A DNA stretch of 64,000 bases from Methylobacterium mesophilicum SR1.6/6 (GCF_000364445.2 NZ_CP043538.1:937612-1001611), one strand, 5' to 3'; counted from the stretch's first letter, positions 25,908 through 35,837 are shown. Program-made: numbers and translations. The notes: a model not told the origin generated them from the sequence alone.

Positions 25908-28310
25908 TTATTTGACATTACCGACCTTAGTTCGATGAGTAAATATAACCGAAAGCCAAGGCACTACCTCGTGTTCAATTTCTACAGAGACTAGCACTTC
26001 GAGGTGGAGCGCGTAGGGCAAGTTGAAGCGAAATCCGCACCTTGCTTCTTCCATGGTGGTAGGCATATCGCCCAGCACTGCCGCGATCACATCCGGCCGA
26101 TGGACCTCCACTGGGATGCGCTTGACCTCGCCATCGGCTTCCACGATCAGCGTCACCTTGGCGCGACTCGCCGACACTACCCAGCCGGCCAGCACCACCT
26201 GTCCGTCCTGAATTTCGGCCCAGACACGGTCCTGGGGAGCCTCTAGGTTCGCGCGGGCGAAAGAATCTGGTAACTCGCCGTCAAGTTCGGCCACGGTGCA
26301 GCCGACCTCGTACTTCTCGAAGCCGCGACCCTCGCCGAAGATGCGGGCGAATTGCTTCTGATACTGTGCGATTCGCACATTCTTAATATCCTCCGGCAAG
26401 CCCGACCACTGCCCCTTTTCTTGGACCGTGTAGACCGAGAGCAACTCCCGAAGAAACGCGATGCGACCCTTGTCGGCGACATAGAGGTTCATCAGCCAGT
26501 CGGCCGCTGATTCATTCTCGTAGTAGGCCTCCGGCACTCCACGCAGGGCCTCAGCACGGTAGAAGCAGCAGGAGAAATTCGCGGTAAGCGGCGAGTTGGC
26601 CAGAACCGGGAAACTGATCGTGCCGGTGGGATAGCGTCCTTGCTCGTCATGAGGAATGTAGGAGCCGGTCGCCGGGTAATGGAGCAACACCCAGTTAAAG
26701 CACATGTCGAGGCTACGGTCGTTGCGCAGCATCCGCATCTGCATAGCGATCTTGCGGTCCGACAGCCAATAATCATCTGCCTCGCAGAAAGCGATGTACC
26801 GGCCCGTGCAGGCGGAGAGGCAATCCTGCACGTTGCGCAGCATGCCGAAGTTCTGTGGTCGGGGTCGCACCATGATCCGATCCGGATCGCGGGTCCGATA
26901 GGATTCAACGATAGCGGCGGTGCCGTCGATGGACTTATCATCGCCGATCACGACTTGCAGTTGGAACAGCCCGCGCTGGCCCAGCACCGCGTCGAGGCAG
27001 CAGCCGATATCGGCAGCGTGGTTGTAGGCGGTGATGATAACACTGACGGTAAGCTGATCAATCAACCACGCGCGCAGGGCGTCCACTTCGCCAGAGAGAT
27101 CCTCGGGCGCGTCGAGGCCCATGTCGTGAAGGGCAGCCCGGGCGATGTCGGGGTTGGCCTCGATCAGGAGGCCGAGGCTCGGCACGTCCTCCTCGTCGAG
27201 ATAGGCCTCGGCCAGCCGACGGAAGATCGCCTTCTGCGACGCCTCGTAGCTCGCCGCGTATCGGCCGCCGAAATGGCCGCGCAGCTTGCGGAAGAACGCG
27301 ATCTCGGAGTTGCCGAGCTTCTTATGGCGGGCAAGTTCGGTGGCGTAGGTCGCCCACATCCCGGCGGCGTGCTTGCGGTAGACCGCCATCACCTCCGGCA
27401 GGAAGCCGACGCGCCCGACCTCGGCGTGCATCAGGTGGACGTACCAGTCGCCGGGGGCGATGCCCTCGTCGAACACGAACGCCTCCTCGCCGTGGTAGCG
27501 CCAGCGGTAGAGCACGCTGTTGGTCTGGACGAAGTTGTGCGCCACGAGGTCGGACAGCGACGGCTGCGGGCCGCACTGCTTCGGGTACAGCTCGTCGACC
27601 CCCGGCATGTCCTCGTAGACGACGCGCACGCGGTGGAAGCAGAGGGTGAATTCCGGGCGCGCGCGCAGAAAATCGACCTGCCGCTGGAGCTTGTGCGGGT
27701 CCGTCCAGTAATCGTCGCCCTCGCAGATCGCCACGAACTCGCCGCGGGCGCGGGCCGTCAGGTCGGCGAAGTTCCTGTTCGGCCCGAGATTCTCGCTGCG
27801 CAGGACCGCCACGAGGTTGGGGTGGCGCGTGGCGTACTCGGCGATGATCTCGACGGTCCCGTCCGTGGAGCGATCGTCGCCGACCAGCAGCTCGAAGGGG
27901 AAGTCCGTGGCTTGGCCGAGGATGCTCTCCAGCGTCTGCCGGATGAAGGCCACCTGATTATAGCTGATGCACAGGACCGAGACGACCGGCCGGTTCCAGA
28001 CCGGCGCGGCCCGAGTCTCGGCGCGCGCCCGGATCAAGGCCGCGAAGGGATTGACGAAGCTGCCGTCGAAGGTCTCGTCCGGCGGCGCGGTGAAGTCGGC
28101 CCGGGGCCGGCGCCCCAGCCGGGCGCCGTACTTCACGTAGTGCTCCAGGGGCGATAGGTCGGTCAGGCCGACATCGGGATAGCGCGTCGCGTAGCCGATA
28201 TGGTCGAACAGGCCGCTCGCGTAGATCGTGGCGAAGTCGTCCTGCCACGGCTCGAGCGCGGGCGGAGCCGTGGTCGAGCCCGGCGCGCTCGCGCTTGCAC
28301 CGTCCTGCAT
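25908..28310 (-). CDS. Double-domain GT2 glycosyltransferase
   Basis: 800 aa from the ATG at 28310; AGGGA lies eight bases upstream. Residues about 34-70 form the FDHIGYATRYPDVG ... SPLEHYVKYG module that recurs in four other genes here. GT2 domain 1 (about 108-330) has VSVLCISYNQVAF, GDDRSTDGT and EGDDYW. GT2 domain 2 (about 425-640) has VSVIITAYNHAAD, GDDKSIDGT and EADDYW. Both keep the acidic metal-binding motif, so two sugars could be added in sequence. About 130 C-terminal residues are unassigned. GC content falls clearly from the 5' to the 3' half, so the gene may be a mosaic. Confidence 0.88.
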   Translation of the reverse strand: MQDGASASAPGSTTAPPALEPWQDDFATIYASGLFDHIGYATRYPDVGLTDLSPLEHYVKYGARLGRRPRADFTAPPDETFDGSFVNPFAALIRARAETRAAPVWNRPVVSVLCISYNQVAFIRQTLESILGQATDFPFELLVGDDRSTDGTVEIIAEYATRHPNLVAVLRSENLGPNRNFADLTARARGEFVAICEGDDYWTDPHKLQRQVDFLRARPEFTLCFHRVRVVYEDMPGVDELYPKQCGPQPSLSDLVAHNFVQTNSVLYRWRYHGEEAFVFDEGIAPGDWYVHLMHAEVGRVGFLPEVMAVYRKHAAGMWATYATELARHKKLGNSEIAFFRKLRGHFGGRYAASYEASQKAIFRRLAEAYLDEEDVPSLGLLIEANPDIARAALHDMGLDAPEDLSGEVDALRAWLIDQLTVSVIITAYNHAADIGCCLDAVLGQRGLFQLQVVIGDDKSIDGTAAIVESYRTRDPDRIMVRPRPQNFGMLRNVQDCLSACTGRYIAFCEADDYWLSDRKIAMQMRMLRNDRSLDMCFNWVLLHYPATGSYIPHDEQGRYPTGTISFPVLANSPLTANFSCCFYRAEALRGVPEAYYENESAADWLMNLYVADKGRIAFLRELLSVYTVQEKGQWSGLPEDIKNVRIAQYQKQFARIFGEGRGFEKYEVGCTVAELDGELPDSFARANLEAPQDRVWAEIQDGQVVLAGWVVSASRAKVTLIVEADGEVKRIPVEVHRPDVIAAVLGDMPTTMEEARCGFRFNLPYALHLEVLVSVEIEHEVVPWLSVIFTHRTKVGNVK

Positions 28311-28506
28311 AGGTCTGATCCCTCGCACGTGTCCCTTCTGGCAGCTCCCTAGATCACGGGACGGGGAGGGTCAACGCGACCGATAGAGACGATCGCGAAG
28401 TCTATCAGCTTTGCTTCTAGCTTTATACTTGGCGTGATTGATCGCAGAGCGGACATAGACTTCCGGGATCGGTCACCCCGCCGCGCGCCCGCGCCGTCGA
28501 CCGGCC

Positions 28507-28923
28507 TCACAGCGTCGAGGGAAGGCGCGCCTCCTCCGATCCGTGATTGTAGTAGTGCATCATCGGATCGGCTCCCGCATTGGCGACGTCGTCGTTGCAC
28601 GCGAGGTAGAACTGGCGGTCGAACAGGCCGGAGGTCTCAAGCCACGCGAGCATCGTCTGCTCGGGCACGACCGGGGCGCGGTCCGGGGTGGCCTCGGCGG
28701 CCTCCCGGTAGAGGTGGGCGAACCGGGCGATCCGGGCCGCGACCTCCTTGGCGGCGGGACGGCGCACCGACGAGGCGACGACGCTCGACTGCTCGCCGGG
28801 ACGCCGGCGCTGGAGATCCGCCTCGGCGAGGCGCACCAGCCGGGCCAGCTCGCCCTGCGCTTCCTTGAGCCGCGCCTGGGTCTCGGCAAGCTCCGCCCGC
28901 AGCGCCTCTACGTCCTCGCCCAA
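28507..28923 (-). CDS. Small coiled-coil protein with the recurring FD-x-x-FYL module
   Basis: 138 aa, starting at a TTG (28923) with GGAG seven bases upstream; no ATG is available before the coiled coil. Residues about 1-35 are a heptad-rich coiled coil (VEALRAELAETQARLKEAQ). A basic linker follows. The last 38 residues carry LFDRQFYLACNDDVAN and AGADPMMHYYNHG, the module shared with the double GT2 gene and the GT61 genes. No catalytic domain is present. It lies just upstream of, and on the same strand as, the double GT2 gene, and could be an adaptor for glycosyltransferases; this is inference. Confidence 0.65.
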   Translation of the reverse strand: MGEDVEALRAELAETQARLKEAQGELARLVRLAEADLQRRRPGEQSSVVASSVRRPAAKEVAARIARFAHLYREAAEATPDRAPVVPEQTMLAWLETSGLFDRQFYLACNDDVANAGADPMMHYYNHGSEEARLPSTL

Positions 28924-29096
28924 GGTCGGCTCCGTCTCAGTCGTGGGGCCCGACGGGTCTCGGGCACGCGGCCGCCGGCGGGATCGGCCGGAGGCCGGCG
29001 CGACGTGGCGCCCCTGTCGGGTCGAGGCCGGCTGTACGATCGGCTCCGGGACCGGTCAACCCTGCACGCGGGGCGCTCGGATCGCGGGGCGGGCAG

Positions 29097-29564
29097 TCAC
29101 GCCGCCAGACCGACGGCCTCCTCGGACTCCGCGTCGGCCTCGTCCTCCGGACGCGGGAGCCACCGGCCGACCACCAGCAGCAGGAGAACGGGGACGACAA
29201 GGATCAAGGCGATGCCGAGGATCCCGACATGCCCGATTAGCCGCCCGTAGAAGCCGCCGGTGACGCCATCGTGCCACGAGATCACCGCCATGCCGGCGCC
29301 GGCGGCGACGAGCAGCACGGGGATCTTGAACCACAGGGGCCAGGGCACGCGCCGAGTCCGGACGGCCGCGCGCGTGGGGGCCTGCGGCGCCGCGCGTGCC
29401 CGCTGGGCCAGGAGCGCTTCGATCTGATTCTGGAACTCCGCCTGGACGGGGCTGCTCGGGTCCACGCCGCCGTGCGCCGGGACAGGCTCCATGACAGGCT
29501 CGACCCGCGCCTCGCCGAGCCCCCCGCCGAGCGGTCCCGGGATCTCGGCCTCGGCGGCGACCAT
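29097..29564 (-). CDS. Two-helix membrane protein of unknown function
   Basis: 155 aa, with ATG 29564 overlapping the stop of the dedA frame (TGATG), so translation is coupled. Residues about 30-55 are polar and helical (EFQNQIEALLAQRARAA). Two hydrophobic segments follow: WFKIPVLLVAAGAGMAVISW at about 75-94 and GILGIALILVVPVLLLLVV at about 108-128. An acidic C-terminal tail (PEDEADAESEEA) ends the protein. No family recognised. It probably sits in the inner membrane. Confidence 0.6.
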   Translation of the reverse strand: MVAAEAEIPGPLGGGLGEARVEPVMEPVPAHGGVDPSSPVQAEFQNQIEALLAQRARAAPQAPTRAAVRTRRVPWPLWFKIPVLLVAAGAGMAVISWHDGVTGGFYGRLIGHVGILGIALILVVPVLLLLVVGRWLPRPEDEADAESEEAVGLAA

Positions 29565-30165
29565 CAGGCGCGCCTCTCGTGCCAGCGCATGAAGAGCCAC
29601 AGCGCGACGGCGCCCAGCAGGACGAAGGCCAGCAGGCCGAGGCCGACCGGGCCCATCACATTCTCGATCGACCGGCCGCACAGGTAGGCGCCGAACCCCA
29701 TGATCGAGGCCCAGGCGACGCCGCCGAGGGCGTTCAAGGCCATGAAGCGGCGCGCGTCGAGCTTGTTCACGCCGCCAGGACCGCCGCGTAGGCCCGGAGC
29801 ATCGCAGTGAAGCGGCCGAAGAACACGATCTTCCCGCCGTGCCGGCGGAACAGGTACTGGCCGAGCTTGAGCCGGCCGTGGTCGAGCCCGATCAGGTGCC
29901 CCTTGCGCAGGAGCAGGGGCAGTCCCCAGCGGCGGCCGACCCAGTAGCCGGCATTGTCGCCCAGGATGGCGGCGGTCGCGGCGATCGCCACGACGACGGC
30001 GATGTTGATGTTGCCGGTGCTGCCCGCGTAGGCCGCCGAGGTCAGCAGCACCGTCTCACCGGGCAGGGGCAGCCCGGCGCTCTCCAGGGTGATGATGACG
30101 AAGATGGCTAGGTAGCCGTAATGCGCGATCAGGTCCGCGATCGGCAGATCGTGCAGGAAGGACAT
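29564..30165 (-). pseudogene. DedA-family membrane protein, split by a one-base deletion
   Basis: From ATG 30165 (GAGGAGA ribosome site) the first frame has the DedA hallmarks ESAGLPLPGE, GDNAGYWVGRRWG and FFGRFTAMLRAY, then stops after AVLAA at 29767. The next frame continues without a gap in homology: VNKLDARRFMALNALGGVAWAS, followed by membrane helices to HERRA. Inserting one base in the GGCGGCG run at about 29771-29777 restores LAGVNK, the usual DedA sequence, and a protein of about 200 aa. DedA proteins are inner-membrane lipid transporters. Sequencing error, true pseudogene or split translation (GTG at 29770) are all possible. Confidence 0.75.
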
Positions 30166-30244
30166 GGGCTCTCCTCGCGGATCGATGCCGCGCGCTGTCG
30201 CCGACAAACGTGGCCGCTCCGGGGCGAAGAGAAGATCCGGTCGG

Positions 30245-31252
30245 TCAGCCGGCGGCGGGGCGCGCGCCCGCCGCCCGCGACTGGTCCAAGTGGGCGTGCA
30301 TCCACGCGATGGTCCCGGTGAGCCCGGCCCGCAGGGGGACGCGGGGCTGCCAGCCGAGCTCCGCCCGGATCAGCGCGGTGTCGAGAACGCTGGTCGGCAC
30401 GTCGGCGGCGCGGCTCGGCCGGTGCACGCAGGGGAGATGGTCCCGCCCGAAGGCCGCCTTCAGCTCGGCGATGACCTGATTGACGCTCAGGCCCCGGCCG
30501 CTACCGACATTCAGCACCTTGTGCGGCCCCCGGTAGGCGACAGCCCCCAGGAAGGCATCGCTGACGTCGTCGATGTGCAGGAAGTCGCGCACCACCGCGC
30601 CGGTCCCCCAGACCTCCAGCGGCTGGTCGGTGAGGACGCGGTGGATGTAGCTGCCGATCAGGCCCTGGTGCTTGGTGCCGAGCTGGAAGCGGCCGTAGGG
30701 ATTGGCGATCCGCAGGATCTGGTAGTCGATCCCGTGCAGGTGCCGGTAGAGATAGAGCGATTTCTCAATCATCAGCTTGCTGATGCCGTAGGCCGAGATC
30801 GGGTCGGTCGGGGCCTGCTCAGGAATCGGGATGGCCCCCGGGATCCCGTAGATCGCGCCCCCGGAGGACGCGAACACGAGCTTCCCGATCCGGGCCGAGC
30901 GGCAGATCTCCAGGAGGTGCAGCGTGGCGATCGGCGCGGCCGAGAGCTCCGCCGACGGGTCGCGGTTGGAGCTCTCGGGGATCGAGCCGGCGATCAGGTG
31001 GAAGACGACGTCCTGGCGCTCCACCGCGTTGGCGAGGGCGAGGCGGTCGGAGAACTGGCCGGACACCCGGGCGACGCGCCGGTCCAGGACCTCGGCCTGC
31101 GGGTGGCTGCGGCTGAAGCACGTGACCTCGGCACCTGCCGCCGCGAGGCGGTTGCACAGGTTCAGCCCGAGGAACCCGCCGCCGCCCAGCACGAGGCAGC
31201 GGGCGCCCGCGAGCCCCGGCCCGGACGGCCCGCCGGCGGCGTCGCCGCTCAT
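30245..31252 (-). CDS. NAD-dependent sugar epimerase/dehydratase (GalE-like)
   Basis: Extended short-chain dehydrogenase acting on a nucleotide sugar, 335 aa. The NAD loop is LGGGGFLGLNL (22-32). The catalytic serine lies in FASSGGAIYG (127-136), and Tyr155 and Lys159 form the Y-x-x-x-K pair in ISAYGISK. RIANPYGRFQ and VRDFLHIDDVSDAF are typical of UDP-glucose 4-epimerase relatives. The GxxGxxG pattern is present as GGGGFLG. ATG 31252 overlaps the stop of the upstream gene, so the pair is coupled. Product identity (Gal, Rha-type, or other) cannot be decided. Confidence 0.85.
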   Translation of the reverse strand: MSGDAAGGPSGPGLAGARCLVLGGGGFLGLNLCNRLAAAGAEVTCFSRSHPQAEVLDRRVARVSGQFSDRLALANAVERQDVVFHLIAGSIPESSNRDPSAELSAAPIATLHLLEICRSARIGKLVFASSGGAIYGIPGAIPIPEQAPTDPISAYGISKLMIEKSLYLYRHLHGIDYQILRIANPYGRFQLGTKHQGLIGSYIHRVLTDQPLEVWGTGAVVRDFLHIDDVSDAFLGAVAYRGPHKVLNVGSGRGLSVNQVIAELKAAFGRDHLPCVHRPSRAADVPTSVLDTALIRAELGWQPRVPLRAGLTGTIAWMHAHLDQSRAAGARPAAG

Positions 31253-32010
31253 GGCCGCGGATCGGCGGGGCGGCCGCCGTCGGACCCGGTCTCGCCCGCC
31301 GCGATTAGGCGCTCGACGAGCGTCAGGGCGGTGTCCTCCAGGGCGCGCCGGGTCGGCTCCAGGAGCGCCTTGCCGGAGGCGCGAGCCGCCGCGTAGGCCG
31401 CCGCGTAGGCGGCGTCCCAGGCTGCGGCGAGGATCGGCCCGCCGGCCGCCTCCAGATCGTCGCGGATCGCCGTCCAGGCCGCCCGCTGGGCGACGTCCCA
31501 GGCCGCCGCCCGCGCGGAGGGGCCGGTCTGGCGCAGGGTGAGGTTGGCGGTCACCGCCCGCTTGCGGGCGCGTCGGAGGTCGTCGCACAGCCCGGCAAGG
31601 TCGCCGAGATCGCGGATCTCGGGCAGGCCGGCCAGTACGTCGGCCTCGACGTTCAGCTTGGCGAGGTGGAACCACGCCGGCAGGTGGACGCGGACGAGCC
31701 AGTCGGCCACCATCCCGGCCCGGTGTCGCTCGACGGATTCCGGACCGCGCGTCCCGACGAGGCGGGGAAGCAGCGGGAGGATGAGGCCGTCGCGCGCCGC
31801 CTGCGGCAGGCCGTCGCTCCAGGTGCGGACGTAGGCGGCGATTACGGGCGACGCGCAGGCCGGCCGGTCCGAGAGCGGCTCGCCGGCAAGATGGGCGACC
31901 GCCTCCATGGCGCACAGCGCCCCGTCGCGCCCCGCCTGCCGGCCGGCCGCCAGCGTCCGGACCGACGCGCTCCGGTCACCGTCGATCTCAAGGCTCCCCG
32001 ACTCAGGCAT
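31249..32010 (-). CDS. Alanine-rich helical protein of unknown function
   Basis: 253 aa from the ATG at 32010 with AGGAAAG upstream; an earlier start at 32049 is weaker. The sequence is almost entirely helical. Residues about 205-235 hold a repetitive stretch (AAAWDAAYAAAYAAARA) that suggests a long amphipathic helix. A central segment MVADWLVRVHLPAWFHLA could be a hydrophobic core helix. No family recognised. It is coupled to the epimerase by an ATGA overlap, which suggests a role in the same glycan pathway. Confidence 0.6.
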   Translation of the reverse strand: MPESGSLEIDGDRSASVRTLAAGRQAGRDGALCAMEAVAHLAGEPLSDRPACASPVIAAYVRTWSDGLPQAARDGLILPLLPRLVGTRGPESVERHRAGMVADWLVRVHLPAWFHLAKLNVEADVLAGLPEIRDLGDLAGLCDDLRRARKRAVTANLTLRQTGPSARAAAWDVAQRAAWTAIRDDLEAAGGPILAAAWDAAYAAAYAAARASGKALLEPTRRALEDTALTLVERLIAAGETGSDGGRPADPRP

Positions 32011-32239
32011 CCGAAGGCTTTCCTCTCTCCCGCCCGCGCGCCGGCCCAATGACGCGTCCCGCGGCCGGCGCGCAATGCCCCGGCTGACCGGTTCGGGACG
32101 GGGATTTACCAGTTCCGCGGCGGGACGCTAAGGGTGGGCTCCTGCCACGACGCCCGATGCGCGGTCCCGCTTCTGCCGGCGGCCGTCCGAGGTTGGGACC
32201 ACGTCGAGGCCGGGAACGGGCCGGTCGAGCGCGCGGAAC

Positions 32240-34105
32240 ATGTCACACTTCCTGGACCTGATCAGAGATCATCGCGGCGGCCAGGCCGACCTGATCGTGC
32301 GGCTCGGCGCGCTCGCGGCTGATCCGGAGGCGGCCGGGAGCAGCCCCGGCACGATGATTCGCCATCTCGACGCCCTGGCGTTCCGGCTGGACGGCGGCGG
32401 CGCGCCCGATCTCGCGGCGCAGGCCTACGACCTCGCGGCCACCCTGGCGGGCCGCGACGGCGGCCGCTGGGCCCTGGCCGCCGCGGAGGCGCGCCTGCGG
32501 GACCTCTGCGCCCGCGGACGCTTCGCCGAGGCGGATCCGGTCGTCGCGCGGCTGCTTGCCCCGGACGCGAACCGGCTGCGGCCGCGGATCATGGAGGACC
32601 TGATCGACAGGGCGTGGCTGCTGGAGCTGCGCGGCGAGGCCGAGGCGAGCGTCCAGTTCTACCGCCTCGCCCTGGACCTCAACGGCGGCGCGCCCGGCCT
32701 CGTGTCGCGGGACGGCGACCCGCTCGCCAAGAAGATCAAGAACCTGCGCCGGCTCCAGCTCGACGCGCTCATCGAGGCCGGCGAATTCGACGCGGCCGTC
32801 GCCCTGCACGAGACGACCCGCCGGCTGATCGGCGCCGGCCCCCTGGCCTGCTACGACATGGTCGCCGCCGCGTCCCTGGCCGGCCGGCCCGGCATCGACT
32901 ACGCGGAGTTGCGGCCGCCCAGGCCGATCCAGGCACCGCGGCTCAAGTTCACCGAGCCGCCGCCGCCGCTCACCTCCGAGCCCGGGGATCTGGAGGCGCC
33001 GAGCCAGTACCTGGCGTTCGTCGACGGCTGCCACGCCTTCCCGCGCAGCAACCTCGTCGTGAAGGACGGTTACCTGATCTACGACCTCGCCGCCCATCCC
33101 CGCCGGCGGGACGTGCTGCTCCAGGACGGGGTCAACCCGGACCAGATCGTGATGGCGGCCTTCGGGGAAAGGCGAGCCCTCGTCGAGGTTCCGGAAGACA
33201 GCCTGTCCATCGAGGCCGGCCTGTCGATGTTCGGGCTCCAGAGCCGGAATTACGGCCACTGGTTCTGCGAGTTCGTCCCGCGCATGCTGGCGTACAACGA
33301 CCCGCGCTGCCCGGACGGCATCCCGCTCTGCATCGACGACCACATGCCGGCGACCCACGAGGAGGTGGTCCGGCTCCTCGACACGCGCGACCGCCCGATC
33401 ATCAAGCTGCCGCCCCGGCCGGTGGCGTTCGGCCGGCTCGGCCTCGCACCGGTGCCCGCCTTCTTCCCGTTCGAGATGCGGCCGGGGCAGCCGGTCTACG
33501 ACACCATCTGGCCCTCCGACATCCTGGTGGATCTGCGCACCCGCGTTCTCGACAGCGCCCGCGCGCGCGGGGCCCTGAGCGGCCGCACCGGCCGTAGGCT
33601 ATTCATCTCGCGCAAGGCCTTCGCGCAGCGCCAACTCGTCAACGAGGTCGAGATCGCCGAGGCGCTGCGGCCGCACGGCTTCGAGGTCATCACGCCGGAG
33701 ACGATGACGTTCCTCGAACAGGTCGACGCGTTCCACGCCGGCGACATCATCGTCGGCTCGTCGAGCTCGGCACTCACGAATGGACTGTTCTGCCGCCCGG
33801 ACTGCCGGATCCTCGGCCTGATCCACGCCAATCTGAGCTTCAACTTCCGAGGCTATACGAGTTTCATCGAGGCCAGCGGCGCGCAAATCACGTTCCTGCG
33901 CGGCGCAACCACGAACGAGGATGGTCACGCCTTCCACGCCAGCTACCACGTCGCGCCGAGCGCCGTGATTGCGGCCCTCGGACATCTGCCGCGGCCGGCT
34001 CCCGTCTTATCGCCGCTGCAGCCACCTCACCCGCCGCCCATCGCTCGCTCGGTCGTCGATCGACTGCTCGGCGCGCTCCCCTTCACGCGTCGGACCGAGG
34101 GATAA
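32240..34105 (+). CDS. GT61-type glycosyltransferase with helical N-terminal domain
   Basis: 621 aa, longer than usual GT61 (DUF563) proteins because residues about 1-230 form a helical, TPR-like region. The GT61 part includes SRNYGHWFCEFVPRMLAY, GRRLFISRK near 450, the following NEVEIAEALRPHGFEVI, and the family's strong PETMTFLEQVDAFHAGDIIVG...SSALTN block near 495-520. These proteins transfer sugars in capsule or exopolysaccharide synthesis. It diverges from the operon at 31249-32010. The FYL module seen in other GT61 genes of the window is absent here. The sugar transferred is unknown. Confidence 0.8.
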   Translation: MSHFLDLIRDHRGGQADLIVRLGALAADPEAAGSSPGTMIRHLDALAFRLDGGGAPDLAAQAYDLAATLAGRDGGRWALAAAEARLRDLCARGRFAEADPVVARLLAPDANRLRPRIMEDLIDRAWLLELRGEAEASVQFYRLALDLNGGAPGLVSRDGDPLAKKIKNLRRLQLDALIEAGEFDAAVALHETTRRLIGAGPLACYDMVAAASLAGRPGIDYAELRPPRPIQAPRLKFTEPPPPLTSEPGDLEAPSQYLAFVDGCHAFPRSNLVVKDGYLIYDLAAHPRRRDVLLQDGVNPDQIVMAAFGERRALVEVPEDSLSIEAGLSMFGLQSRNYGHWFCEFVPRMLAYNDPRCPDGIPLCIDDHMPATHEEVVRLLDTRDRPIIKLPPRPVAFGRLGLAPVPAFFPFEMRPGQPVYDTIWPSDILVDLRTRVLDSARARGALSGRTGRRLFISRKAFAQRQLVNEVEIAEALRPHGFEVITPETMTFLEQVDAFHAGDIIVGSSSSALTNGLFCRPDCRILGLIHANLSFNFRGYTSFIEASGAQITFLRGATTNEDGHAFHASYHVAPSAVIAALGHLPRPAPVLSPLQPPHPPPIARSVVDRLLGALPFTRRTEG

Positions 34106-34298
34106 TAAACCTGAAATTGCATTTATTTCGCAAAGCTCGGTATAGTTGACCGGACCGTTGCGGATCGGCCGACTTGCGCTTAGAGGGCTTCGCAACATCG
34201 GACCGCGCGCCAGACGCGAAGGGCCCTCGATCGCGCTCCATCGCATGTTCCGCGGTGGAGGGCCGACGTCAGAAAGCCGGGACTTCGGCAGGGAAACG

Positions 34299-34703
34299 AT
34301 GATTCAGCCACACCTGATCGAGTTTCGCCACATCCTCGATAACAGGGGTGCGTTGACACCCATTGAGGCCGAGAAGGATGTGCCGTTCGCGATCCGACGC
34401 GTCTATTTCATCTACGATGTCTCGCACGGCGCGGTGCGCGCGGGGCACAGCCACAAGGAGTTGCAGCAGGTCCTGATCGCGATCTCTGGCAGCTTCAAAG
34501 TCCACTTGGATGACGGCCACACGCGCCAGACATTTCTGCTCAATCGACCCAACATCGGCCTCTATGTCCCGCGCATGGTGTGGCGTGATATCGACGAGTT
34601 CTCCGGTGGGGCAGTGTGTCTCTCCTTAGCCTCGCAGCATTACGAGGAGAGCGACTATTACAGGGAATACGACACGTTCCTGCGCGCCGTGGGAAGCCGG
34701 TAG
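34299..34703 (+). CDS. dTDP-4-oxo-6-deoxy-hexose 3,4-ketoisomerase (FdtA/QdtA family)
   Basis: Cupin isomerase, 134 aa, that moves the keto group of dTDP-4-keto-6-deoxyglucose from C4 to C3, the step before 3-amination. ATG 34299 follows AGGGAAAC. The active-site segment is RAGHSHKELQQVLIAISG with His50 and His52. The family end VCLSLASQHYEESDYYREY is present. It is followed 12 bases later by the aminotransferase gene, the standard fdtA-fdtB pairing. Whether the product is the 3-keto-fuco or -gluco isomer (FdtA or QdtA) cannot be settled from the sequence. RmlA and RmlB, which make its substrate, are not in the window. Confidence 0.85.
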   Translation: MIQPHLIEFRHILDNRGALTPIEAEKDVPFAIRRVYFIYDVSHGAVRAGHSHKELQQVLIAISGSFKVHLDDGHTRQTFLLNRPNIGLYVPRMVWRDIDEFSGGAVCLSLASQHYEESDYYREYDTFLRAVGSR

Positions 34704-34715
34704 AGGAGGCCCGCG

Positions 34716-35837
34716 ATGAAGGTTCCGTTTCTCGATCTCGGCCGCACCCACGATACCGTCCGCGCCGACCTCGACGCCGCGTGGCACCGCGTCCTGGACC
34801 GTTCGCGATACGTCCTGGGTGAGGAGGTCGAAGCTTTCGAATCGGAGTTCGCCGCCTATTGCGAAGCCGAGCATGCGATCGGCGTCGCCAACGGCCTGGA
34901 CGCCCTGATCCTGATCCTGCGGGCCTACGGGATCGGTCCCGGCGACGAGGTTCTCGTGCCGTCGAACACGTTCATTGCGACCTGGCTGGCGGTGAGCCAG
35001 GTCGGCGCGAAGCCAGTCTCCGTCGATCCGGACCCGTCGACCTACAACATGGACCCGGCCGGAGCCGCGCGGGCCGTCAGCAGCCGGACGAAGGCCATCA
35101 TGCCGGTCCACCTCTACGGCCAGCCGGCTGACATGGAGGCGTTCCGCGCCCTGGCGCACCGACACAATCTCGTCTGCATCGAGGATGCCGCGCAGGCGCA
35201 CGGCGCGACCTTCGCCGGACAGCGGACCGGCAGCCTCGGGCACGCCGCCGCGTTCAGCTTCTATCCGGGCAAGAACCTGGGGGCTCTGGGCGATGGCGGG
35301 GCCGTGACCACGTCGGACACCGCGGTCGCGCGCAGGATCCGCGAACTCGCCAATTACGGCTCGCGCGAGAAGTATGTGCACCGGCAGCAGGGCGTAAATT
35401 CGCGGCTCGACGAATTACAGGCCGCGCTCCTTCGCATCAAGTTGCGCCACCTCGACGACTGGAACAGCCGCCGCCGCGCCGTCGCGGCCGCGTATCAGGA
35501 CGGCCTCGCCGAGACGGACCTCGCCCTTCCACAATTCGATCCGCGTACGGACCCCGTCTGGCATCTGTTCGTCGTCCGGTCCGGGCAGCGCGACGCGCTG
35601 GCGGCAGCGCTCGACCAGGCGGGGGTCGGCACCCAGATCCACTACCCGATCGCACCGGCAGACGCCGAAGCCTATGCGGGGACGCCGATCGCCGGGGAGA
35701 GCCAGTTAGGCCGCACGCTTGGTCGGGAGATCCTAAGCCTGCCGATCGGACCCCATCTCCAGGACGCGGAAATCCGGCACGTCGTGCGCGCTTGCCAAGC
35801 GGCCGCGAAGCCGGACCCTCGCACCGCCTCGACGTGA
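34716..35837 (+). CDS. DegT/DnrJ/EryC1 sugar aminotransferase (FdtB/QdtB type)
   Basis: PLP-dependent enzyme, 373 aa, that aminates the 3-keto sugar made by the neighbouring ketoisomerase to a dTDP-3-amino-3,6-dideoxyhexose. ATG 34716 has GAGGAGG upstream. PLP-site features: Lys186 in [14 protein letters not shown], the [10 protein letters not shown] segment with the ring-stacking Asp, and [10 protein letters not shown]. The [19 protein letters not shown] opening and [13 protein letters not shown] are typical of FdtB/QdtB. The spacing to the isomerase indicates one operon. A formyltransferase that could finish the sugar lies at 38856. Confidence 0.88.
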   Translation: MKVPFLDLGRTHDTVRADLDAAWHRVLDRSRYVLGEEVEAFESEFAAYCEAEHAIGVANGLDALILILRAYGIGPGDEVLVPSNTFIATWLAVSQVGAKPVSVDPDPSTYNMDPAGAARAVSSRTKAIMPVHLYGQPADMEAFRALAHRHNLVCIEDAAQAHGATFAGQRTGSLGHAAAFSFYPGKNLGALGDGGAVTTSDTAVARRIRELANYGSREKYVHRQQGVNSRLDELQAALLRIKLRHLDDWNSRRRAVAAAYQDGLAETDLALPQFDPRTDPVWHLFVVRSGQRDALAAALDQAGVGTQIHYPIAPADAEAYAGTPIAGESQLGRTLGREILSLPIGPHLQDAEIRHVVRACQAAAKPDPRTAST

